A stretch of DNA of 64,000 nucleotides from Bacteroidota bacterium (GCA_947464275.1 CANHVU010000001.1:58993-122992); one strand, 5' to 3'. Positions 43,834-53,729 are shown, numbered from the stretch's first letter. The notes: generated from the letters alone by a model not told the origin. Made by a program: numbers and translations.

Positions 43834-45912
43834 TTAAATGCTTCCGTTCCATTTTCTAATAAACCACTCCATGCTCAATAACAACAAAATAATAAAGAAA
43901 ATCCATTTGTTATTGATTAACTCATCTAGCTTTGAATTAGTATAACTTACTGCTTGAATATTTTCATTTGCAGCAATATTTTCTGATATTTTATCCATAT
44001 TGGCATAGGTGTAAAATTGGCCTTTGGTATCGTTTGCCAAGGTATTCATTAATTGATAATCAGCGCGCGTTTGGGTTAACTCCGCTTGCAATGCTTGCAC
44101 TATAAAATTACCCGTTTTAATTTCTTTTTGATTGATGCTTTTAGCACTGTAAGTATAAGTTCCCACAGGCAATTGACCTAAATTAGCAGTATATGATTTA
44201 TCCGTTTTACTAAAGCTGTAATCAAACTGTTTGCCTTGTGCATTTTTTATAATTAACGAAATGTCTTCGGTGTTTTGTAACTCATAACTTTGGTTATAAA
44301 TCTGTGCATCAAAAACTATGTTTTCGCCCTCATCAAATTTTTGTTTAATGGGTTTTACTTTGAAAAAACTTTTATCGGCTTTTAAAGCTATGGATTGAAT
44401 TACCTTGGCTATTAAATCGCTGGTTATTATTTGCGAGTTGTTTTTATCAAAATCAAACAAACGCCATTTCCAAAAACCTTCACCCATTAAAAATGCCAAA
44501 TTACTAGCATTATCAATGCTTAACATAGGCTCGTTGGTTAATACATATCCAATTTGCTGTTTCAAAACCAATTGCGATTGTGCATTTAAACTGTATTTTC
44601 CATAGGCTACTTGCAAAGGTGGAAAATCTGCAATTTGTTTTGCTGTTGTTTCATCAAAATAGAGCGAACTGTTACCCGCATTAAACCCAGCTGTAGCAGC
44701 TGTAGAAGTAATTTGCGAAGCCGAAAATTGCAAACTATTTTGCAGTTGATTCAACTGCGCAAATCCTGTACGATTGGTCAATACAAAAAAACAAGGTGTT
44801 TTGCTATCAATCATGTATTTTACCAAAGGCATAGCTTCGTTCCTAAAACCTGGTAATTGATGGGCAATAACTACATCGTATTTTTTTATCAAATCATTGC
44901 TTGCTTCATGGAATAAAACAATGCTTGCTTCGTAATTTTGATTTTGATTGATGGCTTGTTTTAAAGCACTTAAATCAGGATGCGGACACAAGCCCACTAT
45001 CAATATTTTTTGTTTCGATTTGATTACATCCACAAAAAAATCAAACTGATTATTTACATAACTGATTTCATTGTTTTGTTTGGTAATAGTTACTGTAAAA
45101 TGCTGCGAACCCTCTGTACTAGTAGGCAGTTTAGCTTTTATGGTTTTAAAAAATGTTTTATTATCAATGGTAATATTTTGCTTAAAAACGCTTTGACCTT
45201 TATGGCTAATTTGAACCAAACTAGGTTGATTTAAAAAATCGAAGGCAGCCAAATCAATTTCTACTTCAAACTCATTTCCAGCAAAAACTATTTGGTTATA
45301 ACGTACATTTTTTATCAATGCATCGCGCTGTTGATTGCTATCACCTAAAGCCAACGTATAAAAAGGAACTTTTAAGTTTTTAGCACTTTCAAGCGGACTA
45401 TTTCCTTTGGTATAAATACCATCGGTAGCCATTATTACAGCACCTAAATTTTGGTTACTGTAATTGTTTTCAATTTCGTTCAGTACAGCCTCTAAATTAC
45501 TTTGTTTTTGTTTAAAACTTAAAACAGAATCAGGCTGAATATCATTTCCAAAAGCAATGGTTTTAACCTCATAGTTATCTTTTAAATTATTAACCAATTG
45601 GTTAATTTTATTTTGCAAATTAGCTTTGTATTCAGCGCCAAATTTATTGGTAATAATAGATTCGCTATTATCGGCAGCTATTACTAATATTGGTTTTTTT
45701 ACTTGTTTGTTAGTCGATTTAATTAATACTCCTAACAATAAAAAAAGCAACATAAATACACTCAAAAAACGAAGTCCATTTAAACCCCATTTTATCCATT
45801 TGTTTTCAATATTTAAAGGGTTTTTAAAATATAATAACCACGATATACCCGCAGCCAAAACAAGGCATAAAGGAATAAACCAAAGTGAAAATTCTGCGCT
45901 TAAATTGTACAA
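43834..45912 (-). CDS. VWA-like membrane protein with TTG start, 692 aa
   Basis: Two N-terminal helices (about 8-26 and 46-66) precede a von Willebrand A-like domain with the MIDAS motif DNSES (about 81-85) and MATDGIY (about 161-167). A middle region (about 300-400) resembles a glutamine amidotransferase-like fold, then a beta-domain and a final transmembrane helix (about 670-686). The TTG at 45912 is chosen since the first membrane span would be lost otherwise and no ATG lies upstream in frame. It is of the BatA-like envelope class known in Bacteroidota. Target unknown. Confidence 0.78.
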   Translation of the reverse strand: MYNLSAEFSLWFIPLCLVLAAGISWLLYFKNPLNIENKWIKWGLNGLRFLSVFMLLFLLLGVLIKSTNKQVKKPILVIAADNSESIITNKFGAEYKANLQNKINQLVNNLKDNYEVKTIAFGNDIQPDSVLSFKQKQSNLEAVLNEIENNYSNQNLGAVIMATDGIYTKGNSPLESAKNLKVPFYTLALGDSNQQRDALIKNVRYNQIVFAGNEFEVEIDLAAFDFLNQPSLVQISHKGQSVFKQNITIDNKTFFKTIKAKLPTSTEGSQHFTVTITKQNNEISYVNNQFDFFVDVIKSKQKILIVGLCPHPDLSALKQAINQNQNYEASIVLFHEASNDLIKKYDVVIAHQLPGFRNEAMPLVKYMIDSKTPCFFVLTNRTGFAQLNQLQNSLQFSASQITSTAATAGFNAGNSSLYFDETTAKQIADFPPLQVAYGKYSLNAQSQLVLKQQIGYVLTNEPMLSIDNASNLAFLMGEGFWKWRLFDFDKNNSQIITSDLIAKVIQSIALKADKSFFKVKPIKQKFDEGENIVFDAQIYNQSYELQNTEDISLIIKNAQGKQFDYSFSKTDKSYTANLGQLPVGTYTYSAKSINQKEIKTGNFIVQALQAELTQTRADYQLMNTLANDTKGQFYTYANMDKISENIAANENIQAVSYTNSKLDELINNKWIFFIILLLLSMEWFIRKWNGSI

Positions 45913-46221
45913 GGTGTTTTTGAGTTAATTTTACGTCATTGCGAGGAACGAAGCTATCTCACTTTATGATGACTTGAGATTGCTTCACTACGTTCGCAAT
46001 GACGTTTGTTGTGTTTATCATTTGCTTCATTCTGAGGAACTAAGTAACTATAAAGATGCTTCGTTCCTCAGCTTGACGAATTGAAATAGGATATAAAAAA
46101 GTAGTCATGCTGTAAGCATCTTCCTAGCTTTTTTCCATACTCACCATTAGCTAAGCGCCAAAGAGTATAGAGAAGATTCCTACGGAATGACTTACCCTAA
46201 CTTGATAAAATTTTTTATAAA
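45913..46221. other. Intergenic region filled with three hairpin repeats
   Basis: About 310 bases with no gene; the main content is the three tandem GTCAT-type hairpins described separately. Confidence 0.6.
45933..46191. repeat. Three tandem GTCAT-type hairpin repeats
   Basis: Unit A (45933-46005): ACGTCATTGCGAGGAACGAAG pairs with CTTCACTACGTTCGCAATGACGT. Unit B (46025-46079): TTCATTCTGAGGAACTAAG with CTTCGTTCCTCAGCTTGACGA. Unit C (46101-46191): AGTCATGCTGTAAGCATCTTC with GAAGATTCCTACGGAATGACT. The three differ in sequence but share the outward GTCAT...GAC ends and a pairing pattern, so they are related rather than recent copies. Confidence 0.75.
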
Positions 46222-46968
46222 TTACATCACCATACCACCGCAAACATTGATAGTTTGGCCGGTAATATAGGCTGAAAGTTCGCTTGCTAAAAATGCAACA
46301 CAATTGGCTACATCTACTGTGCTTCCGCCACGTTTTAAAGGAATTCCTTTAATCCATTCTGCTTTTACATCAGCATTTAATGCATCAGTCATTTCGGTTT
46401 CAATAAAACCTGGAGCAATGGCATTGCAACGGATATTGCGGCTTCCTAACTCCTTAGCTACCGATTTAGTAAAACCAATCATACCTGCTTTTGATGCAGC
46501 ATAATTAGCTTGGCCTGCATTTCCAGTAATTCCAACCACCGAAGTAATATTGATGATAGAGCCTTGTTTGGCTTTCATCATATATTTGGTAGCAGCTTTG
46601 GTCATGTTAAATGCCGATTTTAAATTGGTATCTAACACTTCGTCCCATTGTGCTTCACTCATGCGCATTAATAGTGTATCGCGGGTAATACCAGCATTGT
46701 TAACCAATACATCAATTTTACCAAATTCTTTTACTACTTCGTCTACCAAAGTTTCGCTAGCAGCAAAATCGGCCGCATTACTTTGATATCCTTTTGCCTT
46801 AACTCCTAAAGCATTTAATTCTGCCTCAAAAGCATTGGCTTTTTCAACCGAACTAGCATAAGTAAAAGCTATATCAGCACCTAAATTAGCCAAATAAGTG
46901 GCTATTCCTTTGCCAATTCCACGACTAGCACCAGTAATTAAAATTGTTTTGTTTTGTAATGTTAACAT
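46222..46968 (-). CDS. fabG: 3-oxoacyl-[acyl-carrier-protein] reductase FabG
   Basis: FabG reduces 3-oxoacyl-ACP with NADPH in fatty-acid elongation. The short-chain dehydrogenase motifs are all in place: GASRGIG (13-19) for the cofactor, NNAG (90-93), and the catalytic Ser143, Tyr156 and Lys160 (YAASK). The end VAFLASELSAYITGQTINVCGGMVM is typical of FabG rather than of other SDRs. 248 aa. A perfect -7 box (TATATTTG, minus strand) lies 27 bases upstream. Other fatty-acid genes are clustered 12 kb further on. Confidence 0.93.
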   Translation of the reverse strand: MLTLQNKTILITGASRGIGKGIATYLANLGADIAFTYASSVEKANAFEAELNALGVKAKGYQSNAADFAASETLVDEVVKEFGKIDVLVNNAGITRDTLLMRMSEAQWDEVLDTNLKSAFNMTKAATKYMMKAKQGSIINITSVVGITGNAGQANYAASKAGMIGFTKSVAKELGSRNIRCNAIAPGFIETEMTDALNADVKAEWIKGIPLKRGGSTVDVANCVAFLASELSAYITGQTINVCGGMVM

Positions 46969-46994
46969 AAAAATGAGTTTCTATAAAAATTGAG

Positions 46995-47002
46995 CAAATA
47001 TA
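46995..47002 (-). promoter_or_regulatory. Predicted -7 box for fabG
   Basis: The minus strand reads TATATTTG, with an ATTG-like element 16 bases further upstream. Transcription would start near 46988, about 20 bases before the ATG. Confidence 0.45.
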
Positions 47003-47194
47003 TTAAACTGTTTTAAAGCAATTTATAATTCACAAAAATAGCTTTCAATGAAAATATAATACATTGAAATATTGAGCATTATAGTTTAATCTTTTCCTTT
47101 CAAGAACTATTATCATATTAGCATAATTTTTTTTGAGTGGTTCTATTTGTTGTTTATTGTTTTTTATATTGCTGCCATGATTTATTTAAAAAAT

Positions 47195-48844
47195 ATGCTT
47201 TCAAAAGTTAAAAGGTATAAATTGGTAATTGCATTTGCATTTTTAGGGCTTATTTCATTTAAGGCTACCGATACTTATTTTGAAATATCGAAAAACATGG
47301 ACTTGTTTTCATCGGTTTTCAAAGAAATAAATACGTATTATGTAGATGAAATAGATGCAGGTAAATTAACCAAAAAAGCGATTGACGAAATGTTGAATAC
47401 GCTTGACCCTTACACCAATTATATCAGCGAAGCTGAAGCCGAAGATTTTCGTTTTCAAATGACAGGTCAGTATGGTGGTGTAGGTGCACAAATTGGTACC
47501 AAAGGCGATTATGTGGTTATTACAGATCCTTACGAAGGTTATCCTGCTCAAAAAGAAGGCTTATTACCAGGCGATATTATTGTAGAAATAGAAGGTAAAA
47601 GCAGCAAAGGCAAAAGCACTTCTGAAGTGAGTAAATTACTTAAAGGACAAGCAGGAACCAAAGTAAATATTACCATTAAACGCAATGATGTTGAAATAAA
47701 AAAATCAATTTTACGAGAGGAAATAAAAGTAAAAAATGTGCCTTATTATGGCATGATTAATAGCGAAACAGGAATTATTAAGTTAACTGGTTTTACAAAC
47801 GATGCAGGCAAAGAAGTGCGCGATGCTTTGTTGGAATTAAAGAAAAACAACAGTCTTAAAAATGTAATTTTAGACGTTCGTGGTAATCCGGGTGGTTTGT
47901 TACACGAGGCAGTAAATATTGTAAACATATTTATTCCGCAAGGGCAAGAAGTAGTTTTTACCAAAGGAAAAGTAAAAGAGTGGGAAAAATCTTACAGAAC
48001 TTTAAACCCAAGTACTGACGAAAATATTCCTTTAGTAGTTTTAACCAACCGTGGTTCGGCTTCAGCTTCCGAAATTGTAAGTGGTAGCATTCAAGACCTA
48101 GATAGAGGAATTGTAATTGGGCAAAAAACTTTTGGAAAAGGTTTGGTTCAATCTACAAGACCATTAAATTACAATGCCCAAATAAAAATTACCACTGCTA
48201 AATATTACACACCAAGTGGCAGATGTATTCAAGCCTTAGATTATTCGCATAGAAACGAAGATGGCAGCGTGGGCAGCGTGGCAGATAGTTTGAAAAAAGC
48301 ATTTAAAACCAAAATAGGTCGCAAGGTTTTTGATGGTGGCGGAGTGGACCCAGATATTAAAGTGGAACAAAAACCATTGTCGAAAATTGCTGAAAGTTTA
48401 ATCTATAAACAACTCATTTTTGATTTTGCTACACAATTTAGAAATAAAAATTCGAGTATTGGCGATGCCAAATCATTTAAACTAAAAGAAAGCGATTTTG
48501 CCGATTTTAAAGCATTTATAGCTAATAAAGATTATGCCTACAACACAGCAACTGAAACAGCTTTACTTGAAGTGAAAAAGAAAGCGGAAGAAGAAAAATA
48601 TTTTGATGCCATTAAATCTCAATTGGAAGCCATGAAACAAAGTGTTAACCATGATAAAGCGGCTGATATTGAAAAAAATAAAGAAGAAATAATTGAGCTT
48701 TTAGAAGAAGAAATAGTGAGAAGGTATTTTTACCAAAAAGGCAGAATTGAAGCCGGTTTTGATAACGACCAAGATGTGCAAGAAGCTTTAAAAGTATTTG
48801 CAGATAAACAGCGCTACAACCAAATTTTAACTACTTTAAAATAA
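47195..48844 (+). CDS. C-terminal processing peptidase, S41 family (CtpA-like)
   Basis: The start at 47195 gives a membrane anchor or signal (MLSKVKRYKLVIAFAFLGL); an ATG six codons earlier is possible, and a farther TTG (47147) is less likely. A PDZ domain follows (about 75-160: GGVGAQIGTKGDYVVI, GLLPGDIIVEIEG), then the S41 protease core with GSASASE (287-293) and Lys315 in TFGKG, the Ser-Lys dyad. These proteases cleave periplasmic proteins from the C-terminus. 549 aa, with a helical tail of some 130 residues. Downstream is TauE, 19 bases away. Confidence 0.9.
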   Translation: MLSKVKRYKLVIAFAFLGLISFKATDTYFEISKNMDLFSSVFKEINTYYVDEIDAGKLTKKAIDEMLNTLDPYTNYISEAEAEDFRFQMTGQYGGVGAQIGTKGDYVVITDPYEGYPAQKEGLLPGDIIVEIEGKSSKGKSTSEVSKLLKGQAGTKVNITIKRNDVEIKKSILREEIKVKNVPYYGMINSETGIIKLTGFTNDAGKEVRDALLELKKNNSLKNVILDVRGNPGGLLHEAVNIVNIFIPQGQEVVFTKGKVKEWEKSYRTLNPSTDENIPLVVLTNRGSASASEIVSGSIQDLDRGIVIGQKTFGKGLVQSTRPLNYNAQIKITTAKYYTPSGRCIQALDYSHRNEDGSVGSVADSLKKAFKTKIGRKVFDGGGVDPDIKVEQKPLSKIAESLIYKQLIFDFATQFRNKNSSIGDAKSFKLKESDFADFKAFIANKDYAYNTATETALLEVKKKAEEEKYFDAIKSQLEAMKQSVNHDKAADIEKNKEEIIELLEEEIVRRYFYQKGRIEAGFDNDQDVQEALKVFADKQRYNQILTTLK

Positions 48845-48863
48845 CATTTAATCACTTTCAAAA

Positions 48864-49700
48864 ATGTTATCAATTACAGATTTTATCATTCTATTTTTAT
48901 TTGGTTCGTTAGGTGGTTTTATGTCAGGATTTTTAGGAATTGGTGGCGGTATTATTTACGTTCCCATTCTTGATTATTTTCTTTCAAAATATTTTGGTAC
49001 AGGCAATGAATTGGTAAAAGCTGTTTTGGCCAATTCGTTATTTATCATCATATTTTCGGCAGCAGTAGCTAGTTATAAGCAATTTAAAATGGGCAATTTC
49101 TTTCTAAAAGAAACCCTACAAACAATGTTGCCAGGAATAGTTAGTGTAATAGTTTTACATACTTTAATCAATAATGGTAAATGGTATAGCCGTAGTGTAT
49201 TTTTATATTTTTTCCTTACCATGTTAATTTTTGTAGTGGTAAAAATGTTTATGCCAAAACCAAAAGTGGAAACTACTACTGAAACAAAAGCAAACAATCA
49301 CAAATACAATATTACAGGAGCTTTTGCAGGAATTGTAACAGCTATGTCGGGCTTAGGAGGCGGAGTTATAATGACTCCCGTTTTTACCGAATGGATTAAG
49401 TTAGACATTAAAAAAGCGAGTGCTATTTCTACAGGCGTAATATTTGGCTTTGCCATTGTAATTGGTGTTTTAAACTTAAATGCCAAACCCGAAACTTATA
49501 TAAGCAATTGGCAGTTTGGATACATATTTTTACCCATTGCCTTTCCGTTAATTGCAGGTACTTTTCTTTTTGCCCAATTAGGTGTTAAAACTGCTCAAAA
49601 ATCAAAATCACAAACCATCAGAATTACGTTTGCGAGTTTCGCATCCATTATTTTAATAAAAGTTATATATGAAATACTTCGTCTCAATTCTATTATTTAG
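48864..49700 (+). CDS. Sulfite exporter TauE/SafE family permease
   Basis: About eight transmembrane segments and the two typical family repeats: GGFMSGFLGIGGGIIYVPIL near the start and its counterpart GIVTAMSGLGGGVIMTPVF (about 160-178). TauE/SafE members move sulfite, sulfoacetate or similar organosulfur anions; this one's substrate is unclear. 278 aa. Its end overlaps the start of the M28 peptidase by 32 bases, and it lies 19 bases after the protease gene, so three genes are probably cotranscribed. Confidence 0.9.
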   Translation: MLSITDFIILFLFGSLGGFMSGFLGIGGGIIYVPILDYFLSKYFGTGNELVKAVLANSLFIIIFSAAVASYKQFKMGNFFLKETLQTMLPGIVSVIVLHTLINNGKWYSRSVFLYFFLTMLIFVVVKMFMPKPKVETTTETKANNHKYNITGAFAGIVTAMSGLGGGVIMTPVFTEWIKLDIKKASAISTGVIFGFAIVIGVLNLNAKPETYISNWQFGYIFLPIAFPLIAGTFLFAQLGVKTAQKSKSQTIRITFASFASIILIKVIYEILRLNSII

Positions 49701-51345
49701 CATATTTGGCAATGCTTTTGCCCAAAAAATTATAAAATCGGATGAGGATATTATCAACTCATTAGAGCAAAATTTAAGTTATTTGGCAAGCGATAGATTA
49801 GCTGGCCGTCTTATGGGAAGCCATGGTGAAAAACTGGCCTATGAGTTTTTAATTGATAATTTTCAATCATTGGGTTTAATAGGTAAAGGCAATGATGGCA
49901 GCTTTTTACAAACATTTACTTTAAATAAGTTATCGTTCAATAATGTTTCGTTTGCCATTAGCAAAAAAAGCTTTGAACTAACATTAGGTGGCATAAATCC
50001 TACCAATTTTTACCCATTAAGCCAAAGTAATGTAGGTAAGGTAAAAGGTAAAACCATTTGGTTAGGAGCAGGCAATCATGCTGATTATCTAAACAAAAAA
50101 AGTTTAGATGGCAAAATATTGGTTTACAAATTGGCTGACCCAAATAGCGAAAACAATAAAGTGAGTTTGGAAAATAAAATTGATACCGCCATAGCTTTAG
50201 GTGCCAAAGCGGTAATTATTATTAACCAACACAAAGAAGTGCTAGAGCCTGATTTTAAGCCATTTTTCAAAGCTAATTTTTATAAAATTCCAGTTTATTT
50301 TTTATCGCATTTAAACAAATTGGATACACTAAACTTTGACAATGCATCGGTTGAATTAAATATTGATACCATTACTAGAACTTTAACTGGGCATAATGTA
50401 ATTGCATTTTTAAATAATAAAGCTGCCCACACAGTAGTAATTGGGGCACATTACGACCATTTGGGTTATAACGAATTAGGTGGCTCAACTTACCGCAAAA
50501 TTGAAAACGAAAAACCTCAAATACACAATGGTGCTGACGATAATGCTAGTGGAACTGCTGCATTGATTGAATTAGCCGAAATTATAAAAAAAGCACATTT
50601 AAGTAAATACAATTATTTATTCATTGCCTTTAGTGGCGAGGAAGAAGGGCTTTTAGGTTCCAACTATTTTTGCAAGCATCCAACCATTGATAGCACCAAA
50701 ATCAACTACATGATTAATATGGATATGCTTGGCAGATTGGATAGCACTAAAAATACTTTTGCCATTGATGGTGTAGGAACTTCGCCTACTTGGAATACTG
50801 CTTTAGCCAAAATGAATATTGATGGAATCAAGCCCAAATTATCAGAAAGTGGTGTTGGCGCAAGCGATCATACTTCGTTTTACAATATTGGTGTTCCTGT
50901 ACTTCACTTTTTTACTGGAACACATTACGATTACCATAAACCAAGTGATGATGACCATTTAATAAATTATAAGGGCGAGTTAGCTGTTTTAAAATACATT
51001 TACAATTTAATTTATAATTTAGAGCAAGAACCAAAATTGGTATTTACCAAAACCAAAGATACCCATTCCTCAACTGGAGGTGGAGCTAGTTTTAAAGTTA
51101 CTTTAGGCATTATGCCCGATTATTTACACGAAGGTAAAGGTGTAAAAATAGATGGAGTTACCGAAGGAAAACCTGCTGCATTAGCTGGCTTAAAACGTGG
51201 TGATTTATTAATAAAACTTGGAGCTGATGATGTAATTGATATGCAAGCCTACATGAAATGTTTGGGTAAATACAATAAAGGTGATAAAGTAAAAGGGATA
51301 GTAGTTAGGGATGGAAATGAAATGGAAGTAAATATTACTTTTTAA
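49669..51345 (+). CDS. M28 family metallopeptidase with C-terminal PDZ domain, 558 aa
   Basis: A signal (about 1-19) leads to a PA-like region (about 110-230), then the M28 zinc site: His261 in GAHYDHLG, Asp290-Asp291 in HNGADDNASG, the Glu-rich GEEEG (323-327), MDMLGRL and SDHTSFYNIGVPVLHFFTGTH. A PDZ domain fills the end (GVTEGKPAALAGLKRGDLLIKLG). It probably removes N-terminal residues from extracytoplasmic peptides. The 32-base overlap with TauE points to translation coupling. Strong family call, unknown substrate. Confidence 0.9.
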   Translation: MKYFVSILLFSIFGNAFAQKIIKSDEDIINSLEQNLSYLASDRLAGRLMGSHGEKLAYEFLIDNFQSLGLIGKGNDGSFLQTFTLNKLSFNNVSFAISKKSFELTLGGINPTNFYPLSQSNVGKVKGKTIWLGAGNHADYLNKKSLDGKILVYKLADPNSENNKVSLENKIDTAIALGAKAVIIINQHKEVLEPDFKPFFKANFYKIPVYFLSHLNKLDTLNFDNASVELNIDTITRTLTGHNVIAFLNNKAAHTVVIGAHYDHLGYNELGGSTYRKIENEKPQIHNGADDNASGTAALIELAEIIKKAHLSKYNYLFIAFSGEEEGLLGSNYFCKHPTIDSTKINYMINMDMLGRLDSTKNTFAIDGVGTSPTWNTALAKMNIDGIKPKLSESGVGASDHTSFYNIGVPVLHFFTGTHYDYHKPSDDDHLINYKGELAVLKYIYNLIYNLEQEPKLVFTKTKDTHSSTGGGASFKVTLGIMPDYLHEGKGVKIDGVTEGKPAALAGLKRGDLLIKLGADDVIDMQAYMKCLGKYNKGDKVKGIVVRDGNEMEVNITF

Positions 51346-51433
51346 CAAAAAATGTGCTGAAAATACTTCTTTTAATTTTAGGCAGGCAACTTTGCTTCAA
51401 AAACTTGCATTATAGCAGATATAAAAATTAAAA

Positions 51434-51985
51434 ATGCAAGTTACCAAGGCACATACTAAACTACTCAAACAAAAAGATGCCTCAACCCAAAAACTAGTTT
51501 TTGAAAAGTGCTTTGGTGCCATGTTTCGTGTTTGTCAGCGGTACATAGCGCAAATTGACGAAGCAGAAGATTGTGTAATGAAAGGCTTTTTAAAAGCTTT
51601 TCAGCAAATCGAAAAATTTGAATACCAAAAAGATAACAGCTTTATGTATTGGTTAAAGCGCATCATGGTTAACGAAGCATTGATGGCCCTGCGCAAGCAA
51701 AATAACTTTAGCCTAGTAGTTAATATTGACAATGCGCCAGATATTGGTTTTGACGATGATTTTATAAAACAAATGGATGCTCAATATTTATTTGACGCTA
51801 TTTTAAAACTGCCAATTGGTTATCGAACAGTATTTAACATGTTCATTATTGAAGGATATAGCCATCAAGAAATAGCGCAAACACTTGGTATTACAGAAAG
51901 CACCAGTAAAACACAATTGGCTAAAGCTAAAGCCAAACTCAAAAATTTAATTAACCCAAAACAATATGGTTATGGAAATGCATAG
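51434..51985 (+). CDS. ECF-type RNA polymerase sigma factor, 183 aa
   Basis: The sigma-2 region is at about 25-95 (VFEKCFGAMFRVCQRYI, AEDCVMKGFLKAFQQIEKFEY, MYWLKRIMVNEALMALRK), and the sigma-4 region at about 125-178 with the helix-turn-helix in GYSHQEIAQTLGITESTSKTQLAKAKAKLK. The layout is that of Bacteroidota ECF sigma factors. Its end overlaps the downstream membrane-protein gene by 20 bases, the usual sigma/anti-sigma arrangement. Targets are unknown but may include the envelope protein at 52652. Confidence 0.9.
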   Translation: MQVTKAHTKLLKQKDASTQKLVFEKCFGAMFRVCQRYIAQIDEAEDCVMKGFLKAFQQIEKFEYQKDNSFMYWLKRIMVNEALMALRKQNNFSLVVNIDNAPDIGFDDDFIKQMDAQYLFDAILKLPIGYRTVFNMFIIEGYSHQEIAQTLGITESTSKTQLAKAKAKLKNLINPKQYGYGNA

Positions 51986-52634
51986 TAACAATATTATTAA
52001 GCAAAAAATAGATTCAATTAACAGCCTACCTCAGAACTATGGACCTAATTTGGAAAGCAAGTGGGAACTTTTGGAAGCAAGTTTAGAATCTAATAAACCA
52101 AAACCATTTGTTTTTTGGTTTAACAGAATTGGTTCGGCAGCTGCTATACTTTTACTATTAGGAGGAATAGGTATTTATGTTATTAAAGTAATTAAACCTA
52201 CAAACTCAAAAAAAACCGCTACTGCCCAAGTTCAGAAAATTGAAAAAAAAGAATATGAGAAGCCAAGTTTAAAAAGTAATTCAATGACCAATGCCCAACC
52301 AATTAATACTAACAGGAATGTAATTATAAAGCCAAAGAAGTTAAAAAAAGTAATTGAAAAAGAACCACCATTGATGATTACTGAAACTAAGCATTTAGAC
52401 ACACCAATACACTCAGTAACTATTGTAGAAAACAGGACGATGGAAACCGTTAAAAAATACAAACGATTTACCGAAATTGATTTTGAAGAACCGCTTTTGA
52501 AGAATCCTTTAGAAATAAAAGTTGCTAACATACAAAACCTTAAATTTAAAATAGGAACAACATTACCCAACAAATCGTTAACTCGAGCCTCAGCCGATTA
52601 CTTGAGCTTTGGTTTTACCAAACAAATTAATTAA
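51966..52634 (+). CDS. Putative anti-sigma factor, single-TM protein, 222 aa
   Basis: An N-terminal cytoplasmic domain of about 50 residues (LPQNYGPNLESKWELLEASLES) precedes one transmembrane helix (about 58-75), then a periplasmic region rich in Lys, Pro and Asn. The topology matches Bacteroidota anti-sigma proteins, but no RskA/FecR motif is obvious. Three in-frame ATGs (51966, 51972, 51978) compete; I keep the first. The overlap with the sigma gene supports the pairing. The periplasmic tail could sense envelope state, which is an inference. Confidence 0.65.
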   Translation: MVMEMHSNNIIKQKIDSINSLPQNYGPNLESKWELLEASLESNKPKPFVFWFNRIGSAAAILLLLGGIGIYVIKVIKPTNSKKTATAQVQKIEKKEYEKPSLKSNSMTNAQPINTNRNVIIKPKKLKKVIEKEPPLMITETKHLDTPIHSVTIVENRTMETVKKYKRFTEIDFEEPLLKNPLEIKVANIQNLKFKIGTTLPNKSLTRASADYLSFGFTKQIN

Positions 52635-52651
52635 CCCATTTATTTATTATT

Positions 52652-53692
52652 ATGAAAAAATTATTGCTATTAGCTTGCGGGCTTGTTATGGCCTTCTCCA
52701 ATCCATTATTTGCACAAAAAGAAGGTGTAACCCAAGTAGATTTGGATTACACCGATGATTCTCCTTCGGACACGTTAGTAATTAAACTGAGCGGAAGTGA
52801 TAAAATTTTGATTATTGGAGGGAACTTAAAAGACATGCATAAATACAAGCAGGCTGACTCCATTAAAACCCTGTTTTTATCTGATATCCTATCAGCACAA
52901 GCCAATAATTCTTTAAATGCAGAAGCTACCAAAGTATATTATTTTGTAACCAATAATGGCAAGCGAAGATTAAAAGCTGAAAATATAGATTTAACTGAAA
53001 ATGCTGTTAACGTTGCCTATGAGCTAAAGCGTTTGCAACTCGATTTACCCAAATACGAATACCATTTATTTGACTTAAAAAACGAGTACCAAATTCAGGT
53101 ATATTTGAGTGATGCCAAACAATTAAAAACACAACTTGAAAATACCAATATAGAAAGCGCTATCAATTTTGTAAACAGCAATGCTAAAAAGGATTTTAAC
53201 CGAACTTTTAAACTAGAGTTAGCTACCGAAAATGGATATAAAATTACTAACAAAACCCAAGGAAGATCTGATGCCTTTATGATTAATGGTTCACTTGGTA
53301 TCGGTTTGATTGGTAACACATTTGCTCCAGTAGCTGGTTTAGACATGTTCTTTTATTTGTCAAACAAGTATTCAGTTGGTCAATATAAGTTAGGTTTAAG
53401 TTATAATGCATTTCCATTCGTGAACACAATTAGTGGCGAAGTTAAAGGGGTTTCCCTTATTAACTCTTATTCTGTTAAATTGATGCAAAATTTGAATGAC
53501 GAAAACTCTTCCAATTCACAATGGCTTGGATTGCATGGAGGTATTATGAAAAGTAACGATTTGCAATCTTTTAATAATGCAGTAAAATTTGGATTGTTAT
53601 TTGGAAATAAATCCATGAATTACTCTTTTGATTTCATATACAACAGTAATAAAAATTGGATTTATGGACTTACCATTTATTTGCCATTTTAA
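52652..53692 (+). CDS. Secreted outer-membrane-like protein in the ECF sigma locus, 346 aa
   Basis: A signal peptide (about 1-21, PLFAQ end) precedes a soluble N-terminal part (about 25-180) and a beta-rich half with strands like YSVGQYKLGLSYNAFPFV and FGLLFGNKSMNYSFDFIY, ending in WIYGLTIYLPF with the closing Phe expected of an outer-membrane barrel. No family recognised. It follows the putative anti-sigma gene by 17 bases and ends at a bidirectional terminator. It may be a target or sensor of that sigma system. Confidence 0.68.
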   Translation: MKKLLLLACGLVMAFSNPLFAQKEGVTQVDLDYTDDSPSDTLVIKLSGSDKILIIGGNLKDMHKYKQADSIKTLFLSDILSAQANNSLNAEATKVYYFVTNNGKRRLKAENIDLTENAVNVAYELKRLQLDLPKYEYHLFDLKNEYQIQVYLSDAKQLKTQLENTNIESAINFVNSNAKKDFNRTFKLELATENGYKITNKTQGRSDAFMINGSLGIGLIGNTFAPVAGLDMFFYLSNKYSVGQYKLGLSYNAFPFVNTISGEVKGVSLINSYSVKLMQNLNDENSSNSQWLGLHGGIMKSNDLQSFNNAVKFGLLFGNKSMNYSFDFIYNSNKNWIYGLTIYLPF

Positions 53693-53701
53693 GGAAACAA
53701 A

Positions 53702-53729
53702 AAAGCCGACCCAAAAATGAGTCGGCTTT
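53702..53729. terminator. Bidirectional terminator
   Basis: AAAGCCGAC (53702-53710) pairs with GTCGGCTTT (53721-53729) around a 10-base loop; it serves the convergent 52652 and 53751 genes. Confidence 0.8.
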
